From an uncultured Prevotella sp. (GTDB lineage Bacteria > Bacteroidota > Bacteroidia > Bacteroidales > Bacteroidaceae), in NCBI GenBank assembly GCA_946625715.1, contig CAMOTK010000064.1:1-9825 (forward strand): 9,825 nucleotides of DNA. Direction: 5' to 3'. Below, in pieces: positions 1-7,822 of the stretch. The notes below the pieces were generated by a model, which saw only the letters and a list, made by a program, of their open reading frames with translations, ran no database searches and was not told where the DNA came from. Each line of letters begins with the position of its first letter. Positions within the stretch are counted from its first letter, which is position 1. Both the position numbers and the translations under genes were made by a program.

Positions 1-1
1 C

Positions 2-118
2 GTATTTGGCGGCGAGGAACAATTTTTTCAGAACGCGGGCCTTCTCGCGAAGGCTATTGTCGGGAAAATTTACCAGCACCTTTCCACACAGGTAAACAGA
101 CCGGAAAGCACACTTTGA
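2..118 (+). CDS. possible C-terminal end of an unrecognised protein (partial)
   Basis: The frame is open from the window edge to a TGA at 116-118 and gives 38 residues beginning VFGGEEQFFQNAGLLAKAIV and ending RPESTL. The composition is soluble-protein-like, with no hydrophobic segment, and base composition falls to AT-rich just after the stop, as expected where a gene ends. I do not recognise the family. The minus strand is also open over the same bases in the same codon register (reading NFPDNSLREKARVLKKLF and onward), so strand and reality are both uncertain. If the plus-strand call is right, the gene lies about 207 bp upstream of the lipoprotein gene and points the same way, but the AT-rich gap suggests a separate transcript. 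Confidence 0.35.
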   Translation, partial: VFGGEEQFFQNAGLLAKAIVGKIYQHLSTQVNRPESTL

Positions 119-325
119 AGGTGGAAAAATCGGTCAAAATGTGAAAAATACACTCAAAAAAAGGATTTTTTTCCAAGAAAAGTTCAAATTCCTTCCTTTT
201 TTTATAGTAATTAAGAAAAAAATGTTTAACTTTACACCGTCGTAGAACAAAAATGGTTAAAAACCTAAACCGACCCAAGAATAAAAACCAAACTGAATAA
301 TTATTAACTTTAGACCAAAAAAATT
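119..325 (+). promoter_or_regulatory. AT-rich leader and promoter region of the SusCD operon
   Basis: This is the only sizeable gap upstream of the operon, and its A/T-richness contrasts sharply with the GC-rich genes on both sides. TAACTTTA at 227-234 resembles the Bacteroidota -7 element TAnnTTTG with one mismatch at the last base. A T-run at 197-203 lies roughly where a -33 element belongs, but there is no clean TTTG. Initiation just after 234 would give a leader of about 85 nt, a plausible length for a SusC-type operon. No Shine-Dalgarno is visible before the start at 326, only an A-rich stretch. That a promoter lies here is inferred from the gap and the operon; the exact site is tentative. 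Confidence 0.4.
226..316 (+). repeat. 13-bp direct repeat pair TTAACTTTAnACC
   Basis: TTAACTTTACACC at 226-238 and TTAACTTTAGACC at 304-316 match at 12 of 13 positions and lie 78 bp apart start to start. Each contains TAACTTTA, similar to the Bacteroidota -7 promoter element. The second copy ends only 9 bp before the ATG at 326. They could be two promoter -7 elements, two binding sites for a regulator, or a chance match in AT-rich DNA. Confidence 0.45.
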
Positions 326-1906
326 ATGATGAAGAAATGGCAATCCATTCGCGCCAAAATGCTCGTCCTACTGGGAGGAGCCGCGCTGGCTGCGACGCTT
401 GGAAGCTGTGCTGACGGCTACGACTCGCCCGACGGCTTCGACGCAGGTGTCAAGAACACCACGATGGTGACACCTAACCAAATCTTTATTTACCTGAACC
501 AGGCCGGCACCGAAGCTACCATCCAGTGGGAAATGGTGAAGGGCTGTAGCGGTCACGAAGTGACACTGCTCAACACCGACGACCCCGAAAACCCCGTGGT
601 GGTCGACGGCTACGACAAGCGCATCGTCGACGGTTCGCGCATGACGGTGCCCGTGCAGGAAGACTCGCACTACAAAATCACCATGCGCACCCTGGGCAAC
701 AAGGACCTGGGCAACAAGGACGCCGAGAACACGCTCGAAAAGGAGTTCGTCACCGGTGTACCGTCATTGGGCACCATTGCCGGCGGCACCGAGGAAGCAC
801 CCGTCAACCTCAACGAGTGGTGGACCGCCAACCAGCCTGAAAACACGAAAGGAGAATGGGCCTTCGAGCTCGAGGCCGGCAAGTACTACGAGATTACCGA
901 CACGCTCGACCTGAGCATCCACTGGCTGACCTTCCGCGGCAACAAGAACGACCGCCCCATCATCTTCATGAAGGGCAAGGGCACCATCACCAGCTGCTCG
1001 GGCATGAAACTGAAATACATCAACTTCGACTGCACCGAGTCGTCGGCCGACGGCGTCATCGGCATGACTAAGAAGGAAAACTGCCCCGACTCCATTCTCA
1101 GCGAGAATCTGGGCTATGCACGCGTAGACGGCACCACATCGACACCCATCACCGGCATCTACATCGTGCAAGACCCCTGGTACGTGGCCCACTGCTGGTT
1201 CAAAAACGTGCCTAAGGGCTTCATCACAGCCAACAGCGTAGAGTGCGCCTGGTGGTACTTCACCATCGACGACTGCATCATACAGCTCGACAACGAGAAG
1301 AGCAGCAAGCCCTTCATGGCTCTGCGCCCGGGTGGACGTACCATCAAGAACATCAGCATCACCAACAGCACCATCTACAACATCAAGGAGAACAACACCA
1401 GCACCTACTTCGTGCAGTGGGCCAACCGTACCAATGCTGCCGCAGCAAAGGTCTTCGGCAACACAACGGCCGAAATGAATACGCAGACGTTCAACATCGC
1501 TGGTACTACATTCTGCCGAATCTATTCCGGCTCGAACACCAAGTTTGGCAACGACGTCAACTACTCGGTGCTCACCATGGAGCGCACCATCTTCAACGAC
1601 TGCTACGGCGTGCGCCAGCTGCCGCGCTGGTGCTCGAACAAGACGTATAAGTTCAACTTCTGGTGGGACAGCGAATATAACTCGGGCAGCGGCTTCGACA
1701 CGCAAGACCTGCAGCAGAAGGACAGCGGCGGTGCCGAAATGGTGGCCGTCTACGACTTCGGATGGACGCCCGAACAGATGAGCGCACCGCTCGTGTTCAA
1801 GACCCCCAGCGGCGAAATGACGAAGAACGGCGGCGTGGACTTCACGCCCAAAGAAAACGAAGTCGTGAAGTACAAAGGCGGCGACCCCCGCTGGCTGAAC
1901 CAGTAA
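326..1906 (+). CDS. SusCD-associated surface lipoprotein, DUF4957/DUF5123-type beta-helix
   Basis: This is a 526-residue lipoprotein probably displayed on the outer membrane to bind or help process the glycan imported by the next two gene products. A basic N-terminus (MMKKW, residues 1-5) and a hydrophobic stretch lead to the lipobox LGSC, with the lipidated cysteine at residue 28. Residues about 48-145 look like an Fn3-type beta-sandwich. Residues about 160-350 have the polar, turn-rich short strands of a right-handed parallel beta-helix, as in DUF4957 proteins. The C-terminal part to 526, ending in GDPRWLNQ, resembles DUF5123. Such proteins sit near SusCD pairs, often in pectin-related loci, but this one shows no recognisable lyase catalytic site, so binding is more likely than catalysis. 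ATG codons at 326 and 329 are both possible starts. It is the first gene of the operon, 35 bp before susC, which is unusual because accessory lipoproteins mostly follow susD. Confidence 0.8.
   Translation: MMKKWQSIRAKMLVLLGGAALAATLGSCADGYDSPDGFDAGVKNTTMVTPNQIFIYLNQAGTEATIQWEMVKGCSGHEVTLLNTDDPENPVVVDGYDKRIVDGSRMTVPVQEDSHYKITMRTLGNKDLGNKDAENTLEKEFVTGVPSLGTIAGGTEEAPVNLNEWWTANQPENTKGEWAFELEAGKYYEITDTLDLSIHWLTFRGNKNDRPIIFMKGKGTITSCSGMKLKYINFDCTESSADGVIGMTKKENCPDSILSENLGYARVDGTTSTPITGIYIVQDPWYVAHCWFKNVPKGFITANSVECAWWYFTIDDCIIQLDNEKSSKPFMALRPGGRTIKNISITNSTIYNIKENNTSTYFVQWANRTNAAAAKVFGNTTAEMNTQTFNIAGTTFCRIYSGSNTKFGNDVNYSVLTMERTIFNDCYGVRQLPRWCSNKTYKFNFWWDSEYNSGSGFDTQDLQQKDSGGAEMVAVYDFGWTPEQMSAPLVFKTPSGEMTKNGGVDFTPKENEVVKYKGGDPRWLNQ
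691..720 (+). repeat. perfect 15-bp tandem duplication inside the lipoprotein gene
   Basis: The unit CCTGGGCAACAAGGA occurs twice back to back at 691-705 and 706-720 with no mismatch. It keeps the frame and encodes LGNKD twice, at residues 123-127 and 128-132, near the end of the Fn3-like domain. Replication slippage is the simplest origin. Related proteins appear from memory to carry a looser repeat at this spot, so this could also be an older repeat whose two copies have become identical. Confidence 0.85.
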
Positions 1907-1941
1907 CCAGACACTACTAACGCAAAAAACATATTCTCATT

Positions 1942-4900
1942 ATGAGTAAAAGACATATAATATTAATAGGTATTTGCGCGGGAATGCTCATGGCTACATC
2001 GCCTGCTGAAACCTACGCACAGAAAGCCAACGCCACACAGACCGCCAGCCGCACCGTCAAGGGCACTGTGGTCGACAAAAACGGCGAGCCCATCATCGGC
2101 GCCACCGTCACACAGGTGGGCAACTCGAAGAACGGTGCCATCACCGATCTCGACGGTAACTTCACCATCACCATCCCCGGCAACCGAGGCATCAAGGTGA
2201 GCTACATCGGCTACGTCACTCAGACAGTCAACAAACTGAGCGGCAACGTACGCATCGTGCTGCAGGAAGACGAGAGCTCGCTCGACGAAGTGGTCGTCGT
2301 GGGCTACGGTGCTCTGAAGCAGAAAAACGTGACGGGCGCTGTGGAAGTCATCGACCCGACAGAACTGAAGGACCTCGCCGTGAGCAACCTCTCCGAGGCA
2401 CTCATCGGTCTGTCGCCTTCTATCCACGTCAGCATGCCGTCTACAGGTCGCCCCGGTGAGAACGCCACCATCACCATCCGTCAGGCTCGCGATGCCGTGG
2501 CACTCATCCCCACTGGTACCGATGCCGGCGGCAATGCCATCGGTGGCAACAGCAACCCCGCACCGCTCTACGTTATTGACGACTTCATCTATCAGGACTC
2601 GGAGAAGGGTGAAGAGGAGTTCAACAACCTCGACGTCGACGAAGTGGAGAGCATCACCGTGCTGAAAGACGCTGCAGCTGCCGTCTACGGTGCCTATGGT
2701 GCCTACGGCGTCATCCTCGTCAAGACCAAGCGCGGCAAGCAGGGCACACCGAAAATATCCTACCAGGGACAGTTCGGCTACACCAATGCCATCATGCACG
2801 CCAAGATGCTCGACGGCTACCACTACGGCACCATCTACAACGCCGCCAAGTATGCACAGTCGCTGCAGCTCAACAAGAGCGACAACAAGCTCGTAGACTA
2901 CTTCCAGGCCGACGAGCTCGAGCAGATGAAGAACATGAACTACGACCTGCGCAAGAAGTACTGGAAAGCATCGCTCACTCAGCGACACTCCGTCAACCTC
3001 AACGGTGGTACCGAGAAGGCCGCCTACTTCGCAGGTCTCTCCTACTACACTCAGGGCGCCAACATGGGCAAGATGGACTACGGTAAGTACAACTACCGCG
3101 CAGGACTCACGGCCAACGTGTCCAACTGGGTGAAGGCCACCATCAGCGTGTCGGGCGACTACACCACACAGAACCAGCACGAGGGCAACTCGGAAGAAGA
3201 CTACAGGTATCTGCTGAAGAATCCAAGCTACGTGCCCGACAACATCAATGGCTACCCCATCTTCCACTCGGGCATGGAGAACAATCCCGCTAACGAAAAC
3301 TACTACAACTACATGTCGCTACAGAAGTCGCGCAACAACCGCGAGCTGTCGCAGAACAGCGTGGCCATTCAGGGCACACTCGAGGCCGACTTCGGTAAGC
3401 TCATCAAGCCCCTGCAGGGACTGCACGCACGACTGACCTACTCGAAGAACATCAACAACTCGAAGGACAACCGCATTCGCATGGAGAACGTGGTCTACCG
3501 CGTAAAGAACCGCGGCGGCTCGGGACAGCACCTCTACATCACCGACCCCACGATGATTATCGACAACGACCCCGCCATTGACTACGATGAGACCACACTC
3601 GAAGGCTTCCCCTACACCTCGTTCGAAAACCTGGAAGAGCGCGTGCTCAACAGCGGACAGAACTCGTTCATCAGCCGCACCATGTCGCGCTCAGACAGCT
3701 ACCAGCTCAACTTCATGCTCATGTACGGACGCAAGTTCGGCAACCACGACATCAGCGGTACCTTCTCTATTGAGAAAGGCGAAAGCTGGTCGGAAAACAA
3801 CTACGCCAATGGCACACACCCACTGCCCTTCACCGACGGACAGTCGAACTCGCTGGCCGACGACACCTCGAAGGACGTCAAATGGGGTCGCTCCGAGGGT
3901 GGCTCGCTGGCATACATCGGACGTCTGAACTACAGCTACGCCGACAAGTACCTCTTCGAGTTCCTCATCCGCTCGCAGGCTTCCACCAAGTTCTCGCCCA
4001 AAAACTACTGGGGTGCCTTCCCGTCGTTCTCGGCCGGCTGGGTCATGTCTGAAGAGTCTTGGTTCCCGAAGGAGAAGTGGAAGATTGACTTCCTGAAGTT
4101 CCGCGCGTCGTTCGGCGTGATGGGACGCGATAACGTCGACCCCTGGCGCTGGCTACAGCTCTATAGCTACAACGAATACGGCGGCTCTATCTTCGGCACC
4201 AACGCTTCGAGCAGCACCACCAGCCGCTCATTCCAGCTCCCCGAGAAGTCGGGCACCAACCCCGACCTGCACTGGGACACCAACTACAAGACCAACTTCG
4301 GTATCGACCTGCGCATGCTCGACAGCCGACTCTCCGTTTCGTTCGATGCCTACTACGACATGGGCCGCGACATGTTTGCCTACCCCGGCGGCAAAAACCT
4401 GCCTGGCACCGTAGGTATCTACGCCGCTCCTGAAAACTACTCGGCGATGGACATGTGGGGCGTCGAGGCCATCATCGGATGGCGCCAGCGCATCAATCAG
4501 GACATGTACATCTCGGCTCGCCTCGGTCTCGGCTACGACGACAACAAGGTGAAGAAGTACTATTGGGACGACCCCCTCACGTGGACTTCCTACGTCAAGG
4601 GCGAGCGCACCGACCGCGGTCTCTGGGGCCTCAGCTGCATGGGCATGTTCCGCAGCTACCAGCAGATTGAGGAGTACTTCGACAAGTACCACATCACCGA
4701 CTACCTCGGACTGACCAAGGACCAGGTTCACCCGGGTATGCTCATCTACGAGGACCTGCGCGGACCGAAGGACGAGAACGGCAACTACACCGCTCCCGAC
4801 GGCAAAATCAACTCTATCGAGGACGCCGTGCAAATATCGAAGCGCGCCAACAACCCCTACAACGGCACGCTCAACCTGAACTTCGTGTGGAAGCAGTTCC

Positions 4901-5373
4901 AGCTCAGCGCCACCTTCACCGCCAACTGGGGTGCCTACACACTCGTGCCGAACAACCTGCGCACCGAGTCGTTCTCGAAGATGGAGACCACCAACGTCAG
5001 CCGCATGTGGGAAGACATGTTCGTCTATGAAGACGTCTACGACGCTTCGGGCAACGTCATCGCCTACCAGAACCGCGACGGACGCTGGCCTAACTTCGGC
5101 TTCACCAAGGGCAGCATCAACTCGGCGGCCTCTACCTTCTGGCGCATGTCAGCCACGCAAATCTACCTGCGCAACATCACGCTGGCATGGGCACTGCCAA
5201 AAAAGTGGGTCAACTATATCGGACTGAGCAACATACGTCTCAATGCCACCATACAGAATGCCCTGAGCCTCTACAATGCTATACCAGGCCGCTACTGGAA
5301 CAACTTCGCCGGCACCTATGGCAACTACCCCGTAGTACGCAAGATTTCACTGGGTATCAATGTAACGTTCTAA
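1942..5373 (+). CDS. SusC/RagA-family TonB-dependent outer-membrane transporter
   Basis: This 1143-residue protein is the barrel through which glycan fragments captured by SusD are imported, powered by TonB. A signal peptide ends near TYAQ (residues 24-27). A carboxypeptidase-regulatory-like beta-sandwich follows at about 38-108, with the typical GTVVDKNGEPIIGATV and DLDGNFTI motifs. The family hallmark SSLDEVVVVGYG is at 112-123. The TonB plug spans about 127-266 and includes the PLYVID motif at 208-213 and ITVLKDAAAAVYG just after. The rest is a beta-barrel ending in ISLGINVTF, with the C-terminal aromatic residue expected of outer-membrane barrels. There is no STN domain, so signalling through a FecR/anti-sigma pair is not indicated. 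Two local oddities are a longer Gly/Asn-rich stretch before PLYVID and YGAYGAYG at 249-256. Length is normal for the family. It is tightly linked to the lipoprotein gene before and to susD after. Confidence 0.97.
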   Translation: MSKRHIILIGICAGMLMATSPAETYAQKANATQTASRTVKGTVVDKNGEPIIGATVTQVGNSKNGAITDLDGNFTITIPGNRGIKVSYIGYVTQTVNKLSGNVRIVLQEDESSLDEVVVVGYGALKQKNVTGAVEVIDPTELKDLAVSNLSEALIGLSPSIHVSMPSTGRPGENATITIRQARDAVALIPTGTDAGGNAIGGNSNPAPLYVIDDFIYQDSEKGEEEFNNLDVDEVESITVLKDAAAAVYGAYGAYGVILVKTKRGKQGTPKISYQGQFGYTNAIMHAKMLDGYHYGTIYNAAKYAQSLQLNKSDNKLVDYFQADELEQMKNMNYDLRKKYWKASLTQRHSVNLNGGTEKAAYFAGLSYYTQGANMGKMDYGKYNYRAGLTANVSNWVKATISVSGDYTTQNQHEGNSEEDYRYLLKNPSYVPDNINGYPIFHSGMENNPANENYYNYMSLQKSRNNRELSQNSVAIQGTLEADFGKLIKPLQGLHARLTYSKNINNSKDNRIRMENVVYRVKNRGGSGQHLYITDPTMIIDNDPAIDYDETTLEGFPYTSFENLEERVLNSGQNSFISRTMSRSDSYQLNFMLMYGRKFGNHDISGTFSIEKGESWSENNYANGTHPLPFTDGQSNSLADDTSKDVKWGRSEGGSLAYIGRLNYSYADKYLFEFLIRSQASTKFSPKNYWGAFPSFSAGWVMSEESWFPKEKWKIDFLKFRASFGVMGRDNVDPWRWLQLYSYNEYGGSIFGTNASSSTTSRSFQLPEKSGTNPDLHWDTNYKTNFGIDLRMLDSRLSVSFDAYYDMGRDMFAYPGGKNLPGTVGIYAAPENYSAMDMWGVEAIIGWRQRINQDMYISARLGLGYDDNKVKKYYWDDPLTWTSYVKGERTDRGLWGLSCMGMFRSYQQIEEYFDKYHITDYLGLTKDQVHPGMLIYEDLRGPKDENGNYTAPDGKINSIEDAVQISKRANNPYNGTLNLNFVWKQFQLSATFTANWGAYTLVPNNLRTESFSKMETTNVSRMWEDMFVYEDVYDASGNVIAYQNRDGRWPNFGFTKGSINSAASTFWRMSATQIYLRNITLAWALPKKWVNYIGLSNIRLNATIQNALSLYNAIPGRYWNNFAGTYGNYPVVRKISLGINVTF

Positions 5374-5391
5374 TCGACTTAAAAAGACTAT

Positions 5392-7731
5392 ATGATTATG
5401 AAATACAATATTTTCAAATCCCTTTGTGCCGCAGGCCTCTTCACAGTGGCTCTGGCATCGTGCAGCGACAAATTCCTTGAAGAGAAGCGCCCCTACGGCA
5501 GCTTCGGGCCCTCCGAGGTATACAACGACATTGAGGCACTGAAACTACGCCTGAACTACATCTATCAGAAGTCGCTGCCGGCACCGGGCGGAGGCGGCAA
5601 CGCTCCCGACATCTGGCCCATCGGCACGGCCGACCTCTTGTCGAAGCACACCGAGGAGTTCACGGGCTATGGCAAATATAACGACCCAACTGCCGTCATC
5701 TCTAACCAGAACATCGACAAGTTCTTCTACTATGGCGTCAACGAAAGCCCGTGGAAGAAAATGCGTGAGTGCACCGACGTCATCGTACGCACTGCTGAGA
5801 GCGAGACGCTTACCGACCTCGACAAGCAGCAAACCATCGCACAGGCACGCTTCTTCCGCGCCACACGCTACTATCGTCTGTGGAAGCGCTACGGCGGTCT
5901 GCCCATCATCACCGACATACAGAGCACACTGCTGCGCGACACCGTGCAACTGCGCGCAAAGCGCACCTCTACAGAAGAGACCTTCCGATTCATCATCGAC
6001 GACCTGAAACTGGCTGGCGACAACCTGCCAACACGCTGGGAAGAAGAAGTCAACGACTGGGGGCGCGTCACCGCTGGTGCCGCCTATGCCCTGGCCGGGT
6101 TCATTGCCAACTACTATGCCAGCCCTATCTTCAACCGTCAGGACGACAAGACACGCTGGCAGGAAGCCTATGAGCTGAACAAGACTGCCCTGGAAAAGCT
6201 CAATGCCGGACACTTCGGACTGGCCTACAGTGGCAACCCAGGCGTCAACGCCAGCAACTGGGCAAAGATTTGGGGCAACGTCATGGGCGGCGAGAGCCAG
6301 AACTCTGAAGCTGTCTTCATGGTCATCTGCAACAACATCACCGACAGCAACGATCGCAGCATCTTCAACTCATGGGAACAGAACATACGACCGAAGAATG
6401 CACGTGGCGGCGGCAGCATCACGCCTACAGCACAGATGGTCGACCTCTTCCCCATGGCCGACGGCAAGCGACCTGCCGAAGCCGGACAATACACCTACGA
6501 CAAGAAGCTCTTCTTCCTGAATCGCGACCCGCGCTTCTACCGCACCTTCGCCTTCCCCGGCACCGAGTGGCAGTTCAACGGCGCCATCGAAGGCCATGAG
6601 GATGCTTGCCCGTATCCTAATGGCAGCGAATACCAGCTCCAGAACTATGCATGGTACGAAAGCTTCGATGAGTCGAATGTTGCCGACAAAGCCGGTTTCT
6701 ACACCGACAAGATGGGTGAAGATGGACAAAGCCTCTATGTGCGCAAAAAGTCACAGGACAAAACGCTCGGACAGTCTACACTCTACAACTTCACCACCGA
6801 AAACGGCTTCAGCCACAATGCTGCTCCAGTGCTTGCCATGCGCTATGCCGAAGTGCTGCTCAACTTTGCCGAGGCTGCCTGCGGCGCAGAGAAACTGCAA
6901 GAGGCTTGGGATGCACTCATCAAGATTCGTCAGCGCGTGGGCTACACCGGCGACTGCGGTCTTGATCCTGCCATCAAGAGCAACCGCGCCAAAATGTTCG
7001 AAGCCATACTCTACGAGCGTCAGGTCGAACTGGCCTACGAGGGCAAGCGCTTCGACGACTGCCACCGCTGGATGCTCTTCGACGGCGGCGTGAAGCAGGC
7101 TGAGATTGGCGGCGAAAGCTGGGCTCCCACAGGATGGGGTGGCAACACCTGCACCTATCTGGGTGTTACACCGCTCGACCAAGTCAACATCAAGAAAATA
7201 GAACTCTTGCTGTCGCCATCTGTCTACACCGCTGCACGCAACAGCGACAACGACCCGTTCGTCAAGCAGATTCCCGTGCTCAACGACGACGGCACACAGA
7301 AGACCGATGCTAACGGTGAACCTGTCACGAAGTCTATCATGGAGAAGCCCAAGGCGCTGACCCTCAACGAGGACTTCACCACTTCAACCACCGTCGATGC
7401 CTCGGGCGTTGAGGTTGTCAGCTACAACAACGCCGACGTGCAGGCTCTGGCCAACTTCTACAACCAGTACCTCGAGCGCAAAGACATTCTCACAATGACC
7501 GTGGCCAACGAAGAAGGCACCGGCTACCAAATGCCGAAGTGGAGCAATAACTGCTACCTCATGGGACTGGGCACCGGCGACGAGAACAACAACCCCAACG
7601 TGGCTCAGACCAAGGGCTGGAACCGCGCCAAGGGTGGCAGCGGTGCCTACGACCCGCTGAGCAAGACGCCTGATGTAGATTCGGGCACCACGCTGCCCAG
7701 CATCGTCACCGATGCTATCTTGGACAAGTAA
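5392..7731 (+). CDS. SusD/RagB-family surface glycan-binding lipoprotein
   Basis: This 779-residue lipoprotein should cap the SusC barrel from outside and bind the glycan before import. The lipobox LASC places the lipidated cysteine at residue 24. The alpha-helical TPR-like fold is visible at about 130-170, with ARFFRATRYYRLWKRYGG at 152-169. The C-terminal SusD domain shows VLAMRYAEVLLNFAEAA from residue 480 and YERQVELAYEGKRFDDCHRW from residue 541. About 220 residues follow that motif, much more than in compact SusD proteins; this tail includes NTCTYLGV and a Gly/Asn-rich end. The start could be the ATG at 5392 or, two codons on, at 5398; MKYNIFKSLC from 5398 is the more conventional signal-peptide start. 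It begins 18 bp after the susC stop, so it is certainly co-transcribed, and the operon ends at the hairpin 20 bp after its stop. Confidence 0.95.
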   Translation: MIMKYNIFKSLCAAGLFTVALASCSDKFLEEKRPYGSFGPSEVYNDIEALKLRLNYIYQKSLPAPGGGGNAPDIWPIGTADLLSKHTEEFTGYGKYNDPTAVISNQNIDKFFYYGVNESPWKKMRECTDVIVRTAESETLTDLDKQQTIAQARFFRATRYYRLWKRYGGLPIITDIQSTLLRDTVQLRAKRTSTEETFRFIIDDLKLAGDNLPTRWEEEVNDWGRVTAGAAYALAGFIANYYASPIFNRQDDKTRWQEAYELNKTALEKLNAGHFGLAYSGNPGVNASNWAKIWGNVMGGESQNSEAVFMVICNNITDSNDRSIFNSWEQNIRPKNARGGGSITPTAQMVDLFPMADGKRPAEAGQYTYDKKLFFLNRDPRFYRTFAFPGTEWQFNGAIEGHEDACPYPNGSEYQLQNYAWYESFDESNVADKAGFYTDKMGEDGQSLYVRKKSQDKTLGQSTLYNFTTENGFSHNAAPVLAMRYAEVLLNFAEAACGAEKLQEAWDALIKIRQRVGYTGDCGLDPAIKSNRAKMFEAILYERQVELAYEGKRFDDCHRWMLFDGGVKQAEIGGESWAPTGWGGNTCTYLGVTPLDQVNIKKIELLLSPSVYTAARNSDNDPFVKQIPVLNDDGTQKTDANGEPVTKSIMEKPKALTLNEDFTTSTTVDASGVEVVSYNNADVQALANFYNQYLERKDILTMTVANEEGTGYQMPKWSNNCYLMGLGTGDENNNPNVAQTKGWNRAKGGSGAYDPLSKTPDVDSGTTLPSIVTDAILDK

Positions 7732-7750
7732 TTCGTACAGAACAGAAAAT

Positions 7751-7787
7751 AAAAACAGCCGAAAGCTTTGTCCTTTCGGCTGTTTTT
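7751..7787. terminator. intrinsic terminator of the SusCD operon, probably bidirectional
   Basis: Bases 7751-7765 and 7773-7787 form a perfect 15-bp stem with a 7-nt loop (CTTTGTC, 7766-7772). The upper 11 bp is ACAGCCGAAAG paired with CTTTCGGCTGT. The lower part is an A-run paired with a T-run that continues to 7788. It lies 20 bp after the susD stop. The A-run on the 5' side becomes a T-run on the other strand, so it should also stop transcripts coming leftward from ispG through the antisense of the sirtuin gene. Confidence 0.9.
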
Positions 7788-7797
7788 TGTATTTTTG
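7767..7797 (+). promoter_or_regulatory. Bacteroidota-type promoter for the sirtuin gene
   Basis: TTTG at 7767-7770, a spacer of 19 bp, and TATTTTTG at 7790-7797 match the Bacteroidota vegetative consensus TTTG-N19-21-TAnnTTTG at every defined base. The expected transcription start is a few bases after 7797, giving a leader of roughly 20 nt before the ATG at 7823. The -33 element is the loop of the preceding terminator, and the spacer runs through its 3' arm. The leader has no Shine-Dalgarno. Confidence 0.75.
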
Positions 7798-7822
7798 CCA
7801 CAACAACTAATCTTGATAGCTT

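Noticed and set aside
156..172. A7-GGA-T7 inverted repeat, possible terminator of the upstream gene
   Set aside because: The stem would be A-T pairs only with a 3-nt loop and no GC core, too weak to call a terminator. It lies in generally A/T-run-rich DNA.
54..278. A 74-residue open frame on the minus strand in the AT-rich leader
   Set aside because: Composition is Phe/Lys-rich as AT-rich noncoding DNA gives by chance, with no family resemblance; it also crosses the probable promoter region.
764..1705. A 313-residue open frame on the minus strand, antisense to the lipoprotein gene
   Set aside because: Same shadow effect: Val/Ala/Asp-rich composition with no recognisable motif, opposite a convincing lipoprotein gene.
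1963..3267. A 434-residue open frame on the minus strand, antisense to susC
   Set aside because: It lies in codon register with susC, and its Val/Asp/His/Gly-rich composition is what the complement of GC-rich biased codons gives. The plus strand encodes an unmistakable SusC over the same bases.
5545..6213. A 222-residue open frame antisense to susD
   Set aside because: No signal, motif or start context; explained by codon bias of susD on the other strand.
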